64,000 nucleotides of DNA from positions 187,088 to 251,087 of the forward strand of contig NZ_KZ084328.1 in NCBI RefSeq assembly GCF_002093975.1. The letters run 5' to 3'. The stretch comes from Thermoactinospora rubra. GTDB lineage: Bacteria > Actinomycetota > Actinomycetes > Streptosporangiales > Streptosporangiaceae. The position numbers and the translations under genes are program-made. Below, piece by piece: positions 13,866 to 22,622 of this stretch; the stretch's first letter is position 1; every line of letters starts with the position of its first letter. The notes below the pieces were generated by a model. That model worked only from the letters and a program-made list of their open reading frames with translations, had not been told where the DNA came from and did no database searches.

Positions 13866-14101
13866 TGGGGCGGAGACCCCCGCCTTCAGGCGGGGAGGAA
13901 GCCCCTTTCCTTCCTCGGTTGTCGGTGGACTGGTGTATTGTCGGCGTGTTCCGCGATAGCCAAGCGGGACTGCTGGACGGCCGCTGGACGGGCGGTCGCT
14001 GCGCGGGAAGGGCCCGGGTTGCCGAGCCGGTGCACCGCGAACCACCAGACCCGGCATAGCCGGGAGCTGGAATCCCTCTCGTTCGCGAGGGGAGGACGTC
14101 A
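13866..14101 (+). mobile_element. IS200/IS605 (TnpB-type) end-pair remnant or MITE
   Basis: About 235 non-coding bases with the look of an IS605-family element stripped of its genes. The left side has a subterminal hairpin, CCCCGCC-TTCA-GGCGGGG (13873-13890), then AGGAAG/CTTCCT. The right side ends GGGAGCTGGAATCCCTCTCG, then a small hairpin (CCTCTCG-TT-CGCGAGG) and GGAGGACGTCAA, which closely resembles the right ends of actinomycete TnpB elements as I remember them. No transposase frame is present. The right end runs into the last codon of the GH31 gene, and its TCA supplies that gene's stop on the other strand. The exact left boundary is not certain. Confidence 0.6.
13985..14100 (+). ncRNA. 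candidate omega-RNA scaffold remnant
   Basis: In TnpB elements the 3' end and right end of the element encode the omega-RNA, whose guide is the flanking DNA. The GC-rich, hairpin-rich stretch ending GGAGGACGTCAA matches that position. If transcribed on this strand, its guide would begin in the 3' end of the GH31 gene (from 14102). No TnpB gene is in the window, so function is speculative. Confidence 0.3.
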
Positions 14102-16258
14102 ACGCATCTCCAGGTAGGTGATCTCCGCACCGTCGGCCACGGTGTCGCCCGGCTCGGTGACCGGGATGCGCGCGCCGTGCCGTACGAAGAGGGGGATCTG
14201 GTCCAGCGGCTTGGCCACCTCCACGTAGCGGCCGCCGGCCAGGGTCTCGCCGGTCCAGTAGTCGACCCAGTCGCCGTGCGGCAGGTAGACCTTCCGCACG
14301 CCGTCCGGCGAGATCATGGGGGCCACGAGCAGGTCGCGGCCGAGCAGGTACTGCAGGTCCGCCTGCCAGGCCACCGGGTCGCCGGGGTAGTCGGCGCACA
14401 GCGCCCGCATCATCGGCGCGCCCGTGCGCGCCGACTCCTCGGCGGCGGCCAGGATGTACGGCATGAGCCGGTAGCGCAGCCGCAGGGCCGCCACCGCCTC
14501 GGCCTCCACGGCCGGGAACTCCCACGGCTCCCTGCTGGTGGTGCCGTGCAGGCGCACCAGCGGGGACAGCGCGCCGAACTGCACCCAGCGCACGTACAGG
14601 TCGTCGGTGGGGGTGCCGGTGAAGCCGCCCGCGTCGTGGCTCCAGAACGGGACGCCGGACAGGCCGTGCGCCAGGCCGCCGCGGATGGTGCTGCCCATCG
14701 CGGCGTAGCTGGTGTAGATGTCGCCGCTCCACTGGGCGCTGTGCCGCTGGCCGCCCAGGAAGCTGGAGCGCGCCCACACCAGCGTGTGGCCGTGCACCTC
14801 GTGGGTGACCTCGGCGACCACGTCGTTGAACAGCAGCGTGTAGACGTTGTGCAGCTCGGTGCCCGTCATGCCGTTGAAGGCGACGGCGTCGTGGGGGACG
14901 GCCTCGGCGAAGTCGGTCTTGAAGCACTGCACGCCCTGCTCCAGCAGCGGGCGCAGCAGGCCCTTGAACCAGGCGGTGGCCTCGGGGTTGGTGAAGTCGA
15001 CGATGGCGCAGGGCGGGTAGGAGCCGTGCCAGCAGTCGGCGACGTACGGCTCGCCGTCCGGCTTCTTCAGGAAATATCCGGCTGCGGCGGCTTCCGGGAA
15101 GACGGGGCTCAGGTGGGAGACGTAGGGGTTCATCCACAGGCAGACCTTGAAGCCCATGCGGTCCAGCTCGGCCAGCATGGCGCCGGGGTCGGGGAAGCGC
15201 TCGGCGTCCCAGCGCAGGTCCGACCAGTGGCCCTCGGTCTGCCAGTAGGTGTCCAGGTGGAGCACGTCGCAGGGGATGCCGCGCCGCCTGATCTTCCTGG
15301 CCCGTTCCAGGACGCGCTGCTGGGTGTCGACGAAGAAGCCCGAGGAGATCCACGTGCCGAACGCCCAGGCCGGCGGCAGGGAGGGGCGGCAGGTGAGCCG
15401 GTCGAAGCGCTCCAGGATCTGCGGCGGCGTCGGCCCGGCGATCACGTAGTAGTCGATGAGGTCGTCCGGCACGACGATCTGCACCACGCTGTGGGTGGAC
15501 TGGCACACGTCGAACTCGGCCGGCAGGCCGCTGTCGACCATGACGCCGTAGCCCCGGCTGGACAGGTAGAAGGGGACGTTCTTGTAGGCGCGCTGGGACT
15601 CGGCGCCGAAGGCGTCGAAGTTCCACATCAGCGGGCGCTGGCCGCGCTTGTCCAGCGGGGTGAAGGACTCGCCGAAGCCGGTGAAGCACTCGTCGGGCGC
15701 GGCGGCGAAGGTCTCGTGGTAGGCGGCCACCCCGCCGTCGGCCCGGGACCGGCCGAAGGGCAGCGTGCGCAGCCGCCCGCTGATGTCGCGGTGGCCGGGG
15801 TCCTCCTCCACAAGCGTGTGGCCCTCGGCGTCGGCGAAGCGCAGGTGCCACGGGGCGAGGGTGATCTCGGCGCGCAGCGCGCCCGCGTCGACGACGATCG
15901 TCTCGCCGCCCGCCTCGGGATCGCCGGTCCCGTCAGGCTCGGCGGGGCGGCGGTCCACCCGGGCCCCCGCGTAGGTGCCGGGTGTCACCATCGAGATCGC
16001 CCGGGCCGAGCGGGTCCTGGCGTCCACGTCCTCGCTGAGCCGTACCCGGATCACGCCCTCGCCCGCGACGCTCACCCGCACCACCAGCGTCTCCTCCGCC
16101 GAGGTGGAGCCCTTGAGCGTCACCCCGGCGGTGTCGGCGTCCACCAGCTCGGCGGACGTCACCGCCGACAGCCCGGCCTCGCCGGGTTGCCTGACGGGCA
16201 GCTCGGGCGGATCGGCGACGAAGTACTCGTGCGCGACCAGAGGGGGGCGGTAGGGCAT
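14099..16258 (-). CDS. GH31 alpha-xylosidase (YicI-like)
   Basis: 719-residue cytoplasmic enzyme (no signal peptide) that removes alpha-1,6-xylose from the non-reducing end of xyloglucan oligosaccharides. ATG 16258 follows AAGGAG. The nucleophile is Asp449 in CFKTDFAEAVP (YicI has KTDFGE) and the acid/base is Asp513 in QWSGDIYTSY. GFGESFTPLDKRG and WISSGFFVDTQQ are typical of bacterial alpha-xylosidases. The stop codon TGA is made by the end of the IS remnant, so the original C-terminus may have been slightly different. It lies between the GH95 gene and the importer genes on the same strand, and a TTAGTTT-type motif occupies its leader. Alpha-glucosidase activity is the main alternative. Confidence 0.9.
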   Translation of the reverse strand: MPYRPPLVAHEYFVADPPELPVRQPGEAGLSAVTSAELVDADTAGVTLKGSTSAEETLVVRVSVAGEGVIRVRLSEDVDARTRSARAISMVTPGTYAGARVDRRPAEPDGTGDPEAGGETIVVDAGALRAEITLAPWHLRFADAEGHTLVEEDPGHRDISGRLRTLPFGRSRADGGVAAYHETFAAAPDECFTGFGESFTPLDKRGQRPLMWNFDAFGAESQRAYKNVPFYLSSRGYGVMVDSGLPAEFDVCQSTHSVVQIVVPDDLIDYYVIAGPTPPQILERFDRLTCRPSLPPAWAFGTWISSGFFVDTQQRVLERARKIRRRGIPCDVLHLDTYWQTEGHWSDLRWDAERFPDPGAMLAELDRMGFKVCLWMNPYVSHLSPVFPEAAAAGYFLKKPDGEPYVADCWHGSYPPCAIVDFTNPEATAWFKGLLRPLLEQGVQCFKTDFAEAVPHDAVAFNGMTGTELHNVYTLLFNDVVAEVTHEVHGHTLVWARSSFLGGQRHSAQWSGDIYTSYAAMGSTIRGGLAHGLSGVPFWSHDAGGFTGTPTDDLYVRWVQFGALSPLVRLHGTTSREPWEFPAVEAEAVAALRLRYRLMPYILAAAEESARTGAPMMRALCADYPGDPVAWQADLQYLLGRDLLVAPMISPDGVRKVYLPHGDWVDYWTGETLAGGRYVEVAKPLDQIPLFVRHGARIPVTEPGDTVADGAEITYLEMR

Positions 16259-16288
16259 GGAGGCTCCTTCGGCGTGCTGAGGTTCTGG

Positions 16289-16315
16289 ATTAGTTTGCTG
16301 TCCATACCAACAAAC
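16289..16315. promoter_or_regulatory. candidate operator before GH31 gene
   Basis: ATTAGTTT is followed by CCAACAAAC within 27 bases, in the 66-bp gap between the GH95 stop and GH31 start. The gap upstream of GH95/GH42 (18463-18485) has the same ATTAGTTT then CCAAAC. The type recalls ROK or LacI operators in sugar loci, but this is not tested. Confidence 0.4.
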
Positions 16316-16324
16316 GTCAACGGG

Positions 16325-18457
16325 TTACCAGGTGATCGTCACGCCGCCGGCCAGATCCACCGGGCGGCCGTTGACGTGCAGGGTGCGCGGCGCCAGGCTG
16401 GTCAGCCGGGCCTCGCCGCCGCCCGGCCACCACGCCAGGCACTCGACCGTCACCCCGCCCCTGGCGCGCAGGCCGCGGGCCTCCCCCCGCGGCCACGGGC
16501 AGGCCGGGAGCAGGTCCAGGCTCTCCTCGGACGAGCGCACGAGCATGGCCGCGACCAGCGCGGGGACGCCGCCGCAGACGTCCACGTTGAAGATCGCGTC
16601 GCGGTTGTGGGTGGAGACCATGTTGGCGCGCCAGTAGCGCGTCACCAGCAGCGTCAGCGCCTCGTGCGCCTCGGCCGCCATGCCCAGGCGGGCGGCGGCC
16701 AGGCCGAGCTGGACCAGGCCGAAGGCCATCTCGTCGGACTCGCTGCCGCGCCACCACGCCAGGCGCCTGCGCACCGCCTCCTCGCCGCCCCGCGCCGCCT
16801 CGTCGCCCTCGTACCAGAACGGGTACAGGTGGGAGGCGTGCCGGTGGGCGTGGTTGTCCTCCAGGTCCCAGGCCCACTCGGCCAGCTCGCCGCCCGGGGC
16901 CACGCGGTAGCCGGGCAGGCGCGCGGCCAGGCGGTCCCAGCGGGGCCGCGGGTCCACCCGGCGCAGGTTGCGCACCAGATCGCGCACGGCGGCGATGTCC
17001 ATCGTGGCGTTGACGCACGCCTGCGCGCGGCTGCCGGGCGGGGCGTTCTCCGGCGAGTAGGACGGGACGAAGTTGCCGTGCTCGTCCAGGAAGTCCTCGT
17101 AGAACTCGGCCGCCTCGACCATGAACGGCAGCGCCCGATCCCGCAGGAAGGCGGCGTCCTGGGTGTAGCTGTAGTGGTCGTAGTAGAGCCGGGCGAGCCA
17201 GGCGGCTCCGGCCGTCCAGAACGTCTGGCACCAGATCGGGCCGAAGTGGTTGTGGCGGCCGTGCGTCGAGACGTGGGCGGGGGTGAGGATGCCGCGGCAG
17301 CCGTACAGGGCGCGGGCGTTGTCCCTGAAGTCCGGCACCAGCCGGTCGAACAGGTCGAAGACCGGCAGCATGAGCTCCGGCGCGCCGGTGGGGTGCAGTC
17401 CGGCGACGGCGGTCTGGAGGTTGCCGTCGATGGTGTAGCCCGACTGCCAGGCGGGGGTGAAGGTGCCGCTCCACACGCCCTGGAGCGTGGGCGGCAGCTC
17501 CCCGCAGCTGGAGACGATCGCGTACCGCGCGGCGTCGAAGACGGCCTCGACCAGCTCTGGACCGCCTCCGGCCAGCAGGTCCTCGCTGCAGGCCTCGCGA
17601 CGCTTGCCGCCGTGGCCGAGCCGTACGGCCGAGCGGTCCATCAGTTCCGCGTGCTGGCGCGCGTGCCCGGCCAGGAGGGCGTCGAAGTCGGCGGGGAGGT
17701 CCTCCAGCGGCGGGTACGGCTCCCGCCCCGGGATGACCACCCTGGCCAGCACGAGCGCGTCGCCAGGCAGCCGCAGCCCGCCGGGCACGGGCGTGGCCGG
17801 GCCGGTGACGCGGCACTCAACCTGGTACCCGGTGAGGGCGCCCGGCCAGTGCTCGGGAAAGCTCGCGTGGAGGACAAGCCCGGCGTCCCGGGCCGGCTCG
17901 CCGTGGGGAGCGGGCGGCGCGGGCCAGGCCGACAGCCGGTAGCCGATCGGGATCGGCGGCTCGCCCTCGACGGGCGCCAGCCGGAGCACGCCCGCCAGCC
18001 CGGTGCAGCGGATCACGACCGCGTCGGCCGCCCGCGAGACGAACACCTCCTGCCGCCCGCCGTCGCACTCCTGGGTCACCACGCCGGTCCGCAGGTCGCA
18101 GGAGCGCCGGTAGGCGGTCACGGGGGCGGGCGGCTCCAGCGCGAGGGTCGCCGCGCCGATCAGGGGGTCGATCCAGCGGGTTTCCGCGTAGCCGGGGTCC
18201 TGCCGGACGGCGAGCTCCACCACCCGGTCGGCCGCCTCCTGGCGCCGCCCGGCGTACAGCAGCCCGCGCAGCTCCGGCAGGATCCGCGCCGTGGCGGGCG
18301 GGTCGAGCGGGCGCGTGACGGGCAGGAACAGCCGCTCGTGCGAGAGCGTCACCCGCAGGTCGCGGTGCCCGCCGTACACCAGGGCGCCCTGGCGGCCGTT
18401 GCCGGTCACCAGCGCGCGCTCCCAGTCGCCGGTCCGCGTCCGTGAGAAGAACCGCAT
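16325..18457 (-). CDS. GH95-family alpha-L-fucosidase/alpha-L-galactosidase
   Basis: 710-residue cytoplasmic protein of the GH95 family, which hydrolyses alpha-1,2-fucose or alpha-L-galactose from xyloglucan side chains. ATG 18457. The N-terminal beta-sandwich domain begins at about residue 8 (WERALVTGNGRQGALVYGG). In the (alpha/alpha)6 barrel, LQGVWSG, PAWQSGYTIDGNLQTA, SYSPENAPPG (GH95 usually SPEN), NATMDIAAVRDL and HRHASHLYPFW correspond to the family's catalytic-site motifs. It is shorter than many GH95 enzymes and lacks a signal peptide. It lies head to head with the GH42 gene, with a 42-bp gap between the two starts that holds a candidate operator. Combined with GH31 and GH42, it would strip fucose, galactose and xylose from imported xyloglucan pieces. 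Confidence 0.8.
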   Translation of the reverse strand: MRFFSRTRTGDWERALVTGNGRQGALVYGGHRDLRVTLSHERLFLPVTRPLDPPATARILPELRGLLYAGRRQEAADRVVELAVRQDPGYAETRWIDPLIGAATLALEPPAPVTAYRRSCDLRTGVVTQECDGGRQEVFVSRAADAVVIRCTGLAGVLRLAPVEGEPPIPIGYRLSAWPAPPAPHGEPARDAGLVLHASFPEHWPGALTGYQVECRVTGPATPVPGGLRLPGDALVLARVVIPGREPYPPLEDLPADFDALLAGHARQHAELMDRSAVRLGHGGKRREACSEDLLAGGGPELVEAVFDAARYAIVSSCGELPPTLQGVWSGTFTPAWQSGYTIDGNLQTAVAGLHPTGAPELMLPVFDLFDRLVPDFRDNARALYGCRGILTPAHVSTHGRHNHFGPIWCQTFWTAGAAWLARLYYDHYSYTQDAAFLRDRALPFMVEAAEFYEDFLDEHGNFVPSYSPENAPPGSRAQACVNATMDIAAVRDLVRNLRRVDPRPRWDRLAARLPGYRVAPGGELAEWAWDLEDNHAHRHASHLYPFWYEGDEAARGGEEAVRRRLAWWRGSESDEMAFGLVQLGLAAARLGMAAEAHEALTLLVTRYWRANMVSTHNRDAIFNVDVCGGVPALVAAMLVRSSEESLDLLPACPWPRGEARGLRARGGVTVECLAWWPGGGEARLTSLAPRTLHVNGRPVDLAGGVTITW

Positions 18458-18462
18458 GTGCT

Positions 18463-18485
18463 ATTAGTTTAGACAATAGCCAAAC
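18463..18485. promoter_or_regulatory. candidate operator in the GH95/GH42 divergent gap
   Basis: The 42-bp gap contains ATTAGTTT then CCAAAC, as before the GH31 gene, and an imperfect inverted repeat CTATT-N9-AATAG (18461-18479). One site here could control both directions. Confidence 0.4.
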
Positions 18486-18499
18486 GAAGGAGAATCCCT

Positions 18500-20344
18500 T
18501 TGTACTACGGCGGCGACTACAACCCCGAGCAGTGGCCCGAGGAGGTCTGGCACGAGGACGTGGCGCTCATGCGGCGGGCCGGGGTCACCCTGGTCACGGT
18601 CGGCGTGTTCTCCTGGTCCCGGCTGGAGCCCGCCCCGGGCCACTACGACTTCGGCTGGCTGGACAGGGTGCTCGACCTGCTCCACGAGGGCGGGGTGGCG
18701 GTCGACCTGGCCACCCCGACCGCCTCGCCGCCGCCGTGGTTCCCGGCCGAGGCGCGCAACGTCACCGCCGACGGGGTACGGCTCACGCACGGCAGCCGCG
18801 ACACCTACTGCGTCAGCTCGCCCTTCTACCGGGACAAGTCCCGCGAGATCACCGCCAGGCTGGCCGAGCGCTACGGCGGCCATCCGGCGCTGGCGATGTG
18901 GCACGTCCACAACGAGTACGGCAGCTGGTGCCACTGCGACCACACCGCCGCCGCCTTCCGCGCCTGGCTCCGCGACCGCCACGGCTCCCTCGACGCGCTG
19001 AACGACGCCTGGACGACGTCGTTCTGGAGCCAGCACTACGCCGACTGGGAGCACATCCAGCCGCCGCGGGCCACGCAGTACCTGCCCAACCCCGGCCAGG
19101 TCCTCGACTTCCGCCGCTTCCTGTCCGACGAGCTGCTGGCGCACTTCCGTGAGGCCAAGGCCATCCTGCGGCCCACCGGCAAGCCGGTCACCACCAACTT
19201 CGTCTTCGGCGACTGGGTGCCCGTCGACCAGCGGCGCTGGGCCGAAGAGGTCGACCTCGTCGCCATCGACCACTACCCGGCCGAGGACCCGCCCGCCGAG
19301 ACCGCCTTCGCCGCCGACCTGGCCCGCTGCTGGGCGGGCGGCAAGCCGTGGCTGCTGATGGAGCAGGCCACCGTGACCTACACCGAGCCGCGCATCATGG
19401 CCAAGGAGCCCGGCGAGATCGCCCGGCTCAGCCTCTCGCACGTGGCGCGGGGCTCCATGGGGGCGATGTTCTTCCAGTGGCGCGCCTCGCGCGGCGGCGC
19501 GGAGCTGTGGCACGGCGGGATGGTCCCGCACGCCGGGCCCGACTCGCGCATCTTCCGCGAGGTGTGCGAGCTGGGGTCGGTGCTGCGGCGCCTGCCCGCG
19601 CCGTCGGCGCCCGTGGCGGCCGAGGCGGCGATCCTGTGGGACACCGAGTCGTGGTGGGCCACCCAGGCACCCAAGTTCCCGTCTTCGGAGGTGCGCTACC
19701 TGGACGCGGTACGGCAGGCGCACCGGGTGCTGTACCGGCACGGGGTCACGGCGGACTTCGCCCATCCCGCGGGCGACCTGTCGCGTTACCGCCTCGTGCT
19801 GGTGCCGTGCCTGTACCTGCTGCCGGACGTCTCGGCCTTGCGAGCCTACGTCGAGGGCGGCGGGACGCTGGTGGTGTCGTTCTTCAGCGGCGTCGCCGAC
19901 GCCTGCGGCCGGGTGCACCTCGGCGGCTACCCGGGGGCGTTGCGGGAGCTGCTGGGGATCAGGGTGGAGGAGTTCCAGCCGCTCGCCGCGCCCGTCACGC
20001 TCTCCACGGGCGAGACGGCCTCGCTGTGGAGCGAGCGGGTGCACCTGGAGGGCGCCGTGGCGCTGGCCTGCTACCCCGACGGCACGCCGGCGATCACCCG
20101 GCACGGGAACGCCTTCTACGTGTCGACCCGGCTGACCGACGAGGGCCTGGCCCGGCTGCTGGGCCTGGCCCCGCATCCGGCCGGGCTGGAGCTCGTCCGG
20201 CGTGGCGACCTGCTCTTCGCCGTCAACCACGGGACCGAGGAGCATGCCGTCCCGGCCGGGATCGACGTGCTCACGGGCGATCGCGTCGAGCGTCTGGCCC
20301 CGGGAGCCTTCGCCGTCCTCCGCTACACCCCCTCACCACCCTGA
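18500..20344 (+). CDS. GH42 beta-galactosidase (first copy)
   Basis: 614-residue cytoplasmic beta-galactosidase. TTG 18500 is chosen because GAAGGAGA lies seven bases upstream and the protein then begins YYGGDYNPEQWPEEVW, the family's normal N-terminus. The acid/base is Glu139 in HVHNEYG and the nucleophile Glu288 in LLMEQAT. A CHCD-type stretch (residues 144-149, SWCHCD) may be part of the zinc site seen in some GH42 enzymes. It is somewhat shorter than the usual 650-690 residues because the C-terminal domain is small. Its divergent partner is the GH95 gene, so its likely job is removing galactose from xyloglucan oligosaccharides. A second GH42 gene lies 2.3 kb downstream under a different operator type. 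Confidence 0.9.
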   Translation: MYYGGDYNPEQWPEEVWHEDVALMRRAGVTLVTVGVFSWSRLEPAPGHYDFGWLDRVLDLLHEGGVAVDLATPTASPPPWFPAEARNVTADGVRLTHGSRDTYCVSSPFYRDKSREITARLAERYGGHPALAMWHVHNEYGSWCHCDHTAAAFRAWLRDRHGSLDALNDAWTTSFWSQHYADWEHIQPPRATQYLPNPGQVLDFRRFLSDELLAHFREAKAILRPTGKPVTTNFVFGDWVPVDQRRWAEEVDLVAIDHYPAEDPPAETAFAADLARCWAGGKPWLLMEQATVTYTEPRIMAKEPGEIARLSLSHVARGSMGAMFFQWRASRGGAELWHGGMVPHAGPDSRIFREVCELGSVLRRLPAPSAPVAAEAAILWDTESWWATQAPKFPSSEVRYLDAVRQAHRVLYRHGVTADFAHPAGDLSRYRLVLVPCLYLLPDVSALRAYVEGGGTLVVSFFSGVADACGRVHLGGYPGALRELLGIRVEEFQPLAAPVTLSTGETASLWSERVHLEGAVALACYPDGTPAITRHGNAFYVSTRLTDEGLARLLGLAPHPAGLELVRRGDLLFAVNHGTEEHAVPAGIDVLTGDRVERLAPGAFAVLRYTPSPP

Positions 20345-20372
20345 CAGGACTCCCAACCCTGCTCGCCCGCCC

Positions 20373-21383
20373 TCAAGCGCCCGGCGCCGCTCCCCCGGTC
20401 GACTCCCGCACCACCAGCTCGGGCTGGAACATGATCTGCTGGTGCGCGTGCGTGCCCGGGTGGTCGCACTCGTCCAGCAGCAGCTCCGCCGCCACGCGCC
20501 CCAGCTGCTGCGTCGGCTGCCGGATCGAGGTGAGCGACACCGTGGACGCCGACGCGAAGTCGATGTCGTCGTACCCGATCAGCGCCACGTCCTCCGGCAC
20601 CCGCACACCCGCCTGCAGCAGCCCCCGCAGCACCCCCAGCGCCAGCAGGTCGTTGGCGCAGAACACCGCGTCGGGCAGCCGGTGCAGCAGCTTGTCCGCC
20701 GCCTGCTGCCCCGACCTGGCGGTCATCGTCGCCATCGGCACCTCCTCCAGCGCCTCGGCCGGGTCGAGCCCCGCCGCGGCCAGGGCCCGCTCGGCGCCGA
20801 GGCGGCGCTCGCGGCACTGCCGGATGCTCGGCGGCCCCGTGACGTAGGCGATCCTCTCCGCCCCGCACCGCAGCAGGTGGGTGACCGCCAGCGACCCGCC
20901 GGCCACGTCGTTGACCGCCACCGCGCACTGGTCCGGCCGCTCGGCGGGATGGTCGACGAGCACCACGTTGATGCCCCGCTCCTTGAGCGCCTCCAGCCGC
21001 GCCGGATCGTCGTCCGACGGCGTGATGAGCACCCCGCGCACCCGCTGCTCGGCGAAGACCAGCAGGTTGCGCTCCTCCTTGGCGCGGGCGCCGGAGGAGT
21101 TGCCGAGGATGACCGCGTAGCCGCGCTCGCTCGCCACCTCCTCCACGCCCGCCGCGACGTCGGTGAAGAACGGGTTGCCGATGTCGATGACCGACAGGCC
21201 GATGGTGCGGCTGTGCCCGGCGCGCAGGGTGGAGGCCGAGCCGTGCCGTACGAAACCCAGCTCCCTGATGGCCTGCTCGACGCGGGCCCGGGTGGCCGCG
21301 GAGACCTTCTCCGGCCGGTTGAGGACGTTGGACACCGTGCCGGGCGAGACGCCCGCACGTGCCGCGACCTCCTTGATGCTCAC
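20373..21383 (-). CDS. LacI-family transcriptional regulator (first copy)
   Basis: 336-residue sugar-responsive repressor. The N-terminal helix-turn-helix (SIKEVAARAGVSPGTVSNVLNRP, about residues 2-24) and hinge helix (about 47-57) precede a periplasmic-binding-protein-like effector domain, with NPFF, GVLITPSDDD and GYDDIDFASA typical of the family. It lies downstream of the CE7 esterase gene on the same strand with a 52-bp gap, so the operator before that esterase may also control this regulator. Its recognition helix is nearly the same as that of the second LacI protein (24689-25708), so both may bind similar sites. The inducing sugar is unknown. Confidence 0.93.
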   Translation of the reverse strand: MSIKEVAARAGVSPGTVSNVLNRPEKVSAATRARVEQAIRELGFVRHGSASTLRAGHSRTIGLSVIDIGNPFFTDVAAGVEEVASERGYAVILGNSSGARAKEERNLLVFAEQRVRGVLITPSDDDPARLEALKERGINVVLVDHPAERPDQCAVAVNDVAGGSLAVTHLLRCGAERIAYVTGPPSIRQCRERRLGAERALAAAGLDPAEALEEVPMATMTARSGQQAADKLLHRLPDAVFCANDLLALGVLRGLLQAGVRVPEDVALIGYDDIDFASASTVSLTSIRQPTQQLGRVAAELLLDECDHPGTHAHQQIMFQPELVVRESTGGAAPGA

Positions 21384-21435
21384 CGGCCCTCCCTGCCGTC
21401 CCTGCCGTCCTTCCTGGCCACAGGCTAGTCCGCCG

Positions 21436-22404
21436 TCAGCCCGCGAGCAGCTTGCGCGCCGCCTTCAGCTGCTCGGCCACCTGCGCGGACTCGCCGCCCT
21501 CGTGGGCGTTGAACGGCCAGACCCGGATGTCCTTGGGCCCGGCGTAGTGGTTGTAGGCGGCGAAGACCGTGGAGGGCGGGGTGATCCCGTCGCGCAGGGC
21601 GACCGAGAACAGCGCGGGCGTGGTGTTGCGGGCGGCGAAGTTCAGCCCGTCGAAGTAGTCGAGGGTGGAGAAGACCTCCTCGATCCGGTGCCGGTGCGAC
21701 TTCAGGAAGCGGCCCAGCTCGCCGTACGGGTCCTCGTCGGTGATCTCGGCGGCGCGCCGGATGTGGGTCATGAACGGCACGTCGATGAAGGCGAACAGCA
21801 GGCCGGGCACCAGCGCGCCGACGGCCATGGCCAGGCCGCCGCCCTGGCTGCCGCCGGAGACGACGACGCGGGAGGCGTCGACGAGCGGGTGGGAGCGGGC
21901 CGCCTCGACGGCCCGGACGCCGTCGGTGTAGAGGCGGCGGTAGTAGTAGTCGTCGGGGTGCAGCACGCCCTGGGTGAGCTTGCCGCTGACCTGCGCCCCC
22001 GTGCCGCCCACGGGGTCGGCGGTGTCGCCGGGCCGCCAGCCGCCGCCCTGGCCCCGCGAGTCCATGACGAACACGGCCCACCCGGCGGCCGGCCAGGTCA
22101 GCCAGTCGTGGGGGTAGCCGCGGCCGCCGTTGTAGCCGATGTACTGCACCACGCACGGCAGCGGCGCCTCGGCCGCGGCGGGGACGAGCAGCCACCCGCG
22201 GATCTCGTGGCCGCCGAAGCCGGCGAAGCTCACGTCGAAGCAGCGCACCAGGGCCAGGTCGGTCTCCACCTCGGCGAAGGAGGCGCCCAGATCGTGGGCA
22301 CGGGCCTCGGCCAGGGTGCGCTCCCAGAAGGCGTCGAAGTCCTGGGGCTCGCTGCGGGCGGGCCGGTAGTCTCGCAACTGGTCCAGCGGCATGTCGACGA
22401 ACAT
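21436..22404 (-). CDS. CE7 acetyl xylan esterase / cephalosporin-C deacetylase family
   Basis: 322-residue intracellular alpha/beta hydrolase that removes acetyl groups from short acetylated oligosaccharides. ATG 22404 follows GGGAG. The nucleophile is Ser186 in GGSQGGG, with Asp272 (LRDGITPP) and His301 (NAHEGG) completing the triad, almost the same numbering as the Thermotoga enzyme. The RGQ motif at about residue 122 (DSRGQGGGW) is the CE7 oxyanion-loop signature. There is no signal peptide, so it acts on imported sugars. An operator-like site lies 15 bases before the start. Because both rhamnogalacturonan acetylesterase genes in this locus are broken, this may be the only working deacetylase here. 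Confidence 0.93.
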   Translation of the reverse strand: MFVDMPLDQLRDYRPARSEPQDFDAFWERTLAEARAHDLGASFAEVETDLALVRCFDVSFAGFGGHEIRGWLLVPAAAEAPLPCVVQYIGYNGGRGYPHDWLTWPAAGWAVFVMDSRGQGGGWRPGDTADPVGGTGAQVSGKLTQGVLHPDDYYYRRLYTDGVRAVEAARSHPLVDASRVVVSGGSQGGGLAMAVGALVPGLLFAFIDVPFMTHIRRAAEITDEDPYGELGRFLKSHRHRIEEVFSTLDYFDGLNFAARNTTPALFSVALRDGITPPSTVFAAYNHYAGPKDIRVWPFNAHEGGESAQVAEQLKAARKLLAG

Positions 22405-22418
22405 GGGACTCCCGTCGG

Positions 22419-22434
22419 ATTGAAACGTTCTTCA
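22419..22434. promoter_or_regulatory. LacI-type operator before CE7 esterase
   Basis: ATTGAAACGTTCTTCA has a central ACGT with nearly symmetric arms. It lies directly upstream of the esterase ribosome binding site and is one of seven similar sites in the RG-I and rhamnose region. Confidence 0.6.
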
Positions 22435-22545
22435 CCGTCGCGGTCGGGCGGACGCCGTCGTCAAGAGCCCGCTCACCAAGGCAGAGTCCCATTGTGGCGA
22501 TCAACGCGCCGCCGCACAAGGAGAGGGGTCTTGCGCGGCCTTCGC

Positions 22546-22559
22546 TAAGAACGTTTTAA
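22546..22559. promoter_or_regulatory. LacI-type operator before second GH42 gene
   Basis: TAAGAACGTTTTAA is a near palindrome around ACGT, 64 bases before the GH42 start in the gap shared with the esterase gene. Confidence 0.6.
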
Positions 22560-22622
22560 TCCCCGTAACGCGCGCCCGACACCGGGGCGCCCGCGGATGT
22601 GCGTCGACCCCGGGGAGGGGCA

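Noticed and set aside
14177-18445. A very long plus-strand open frame opposite GH31 and GH95
   Set aside because: Same reason: it mirrors two real genes and has low-complexity composition.
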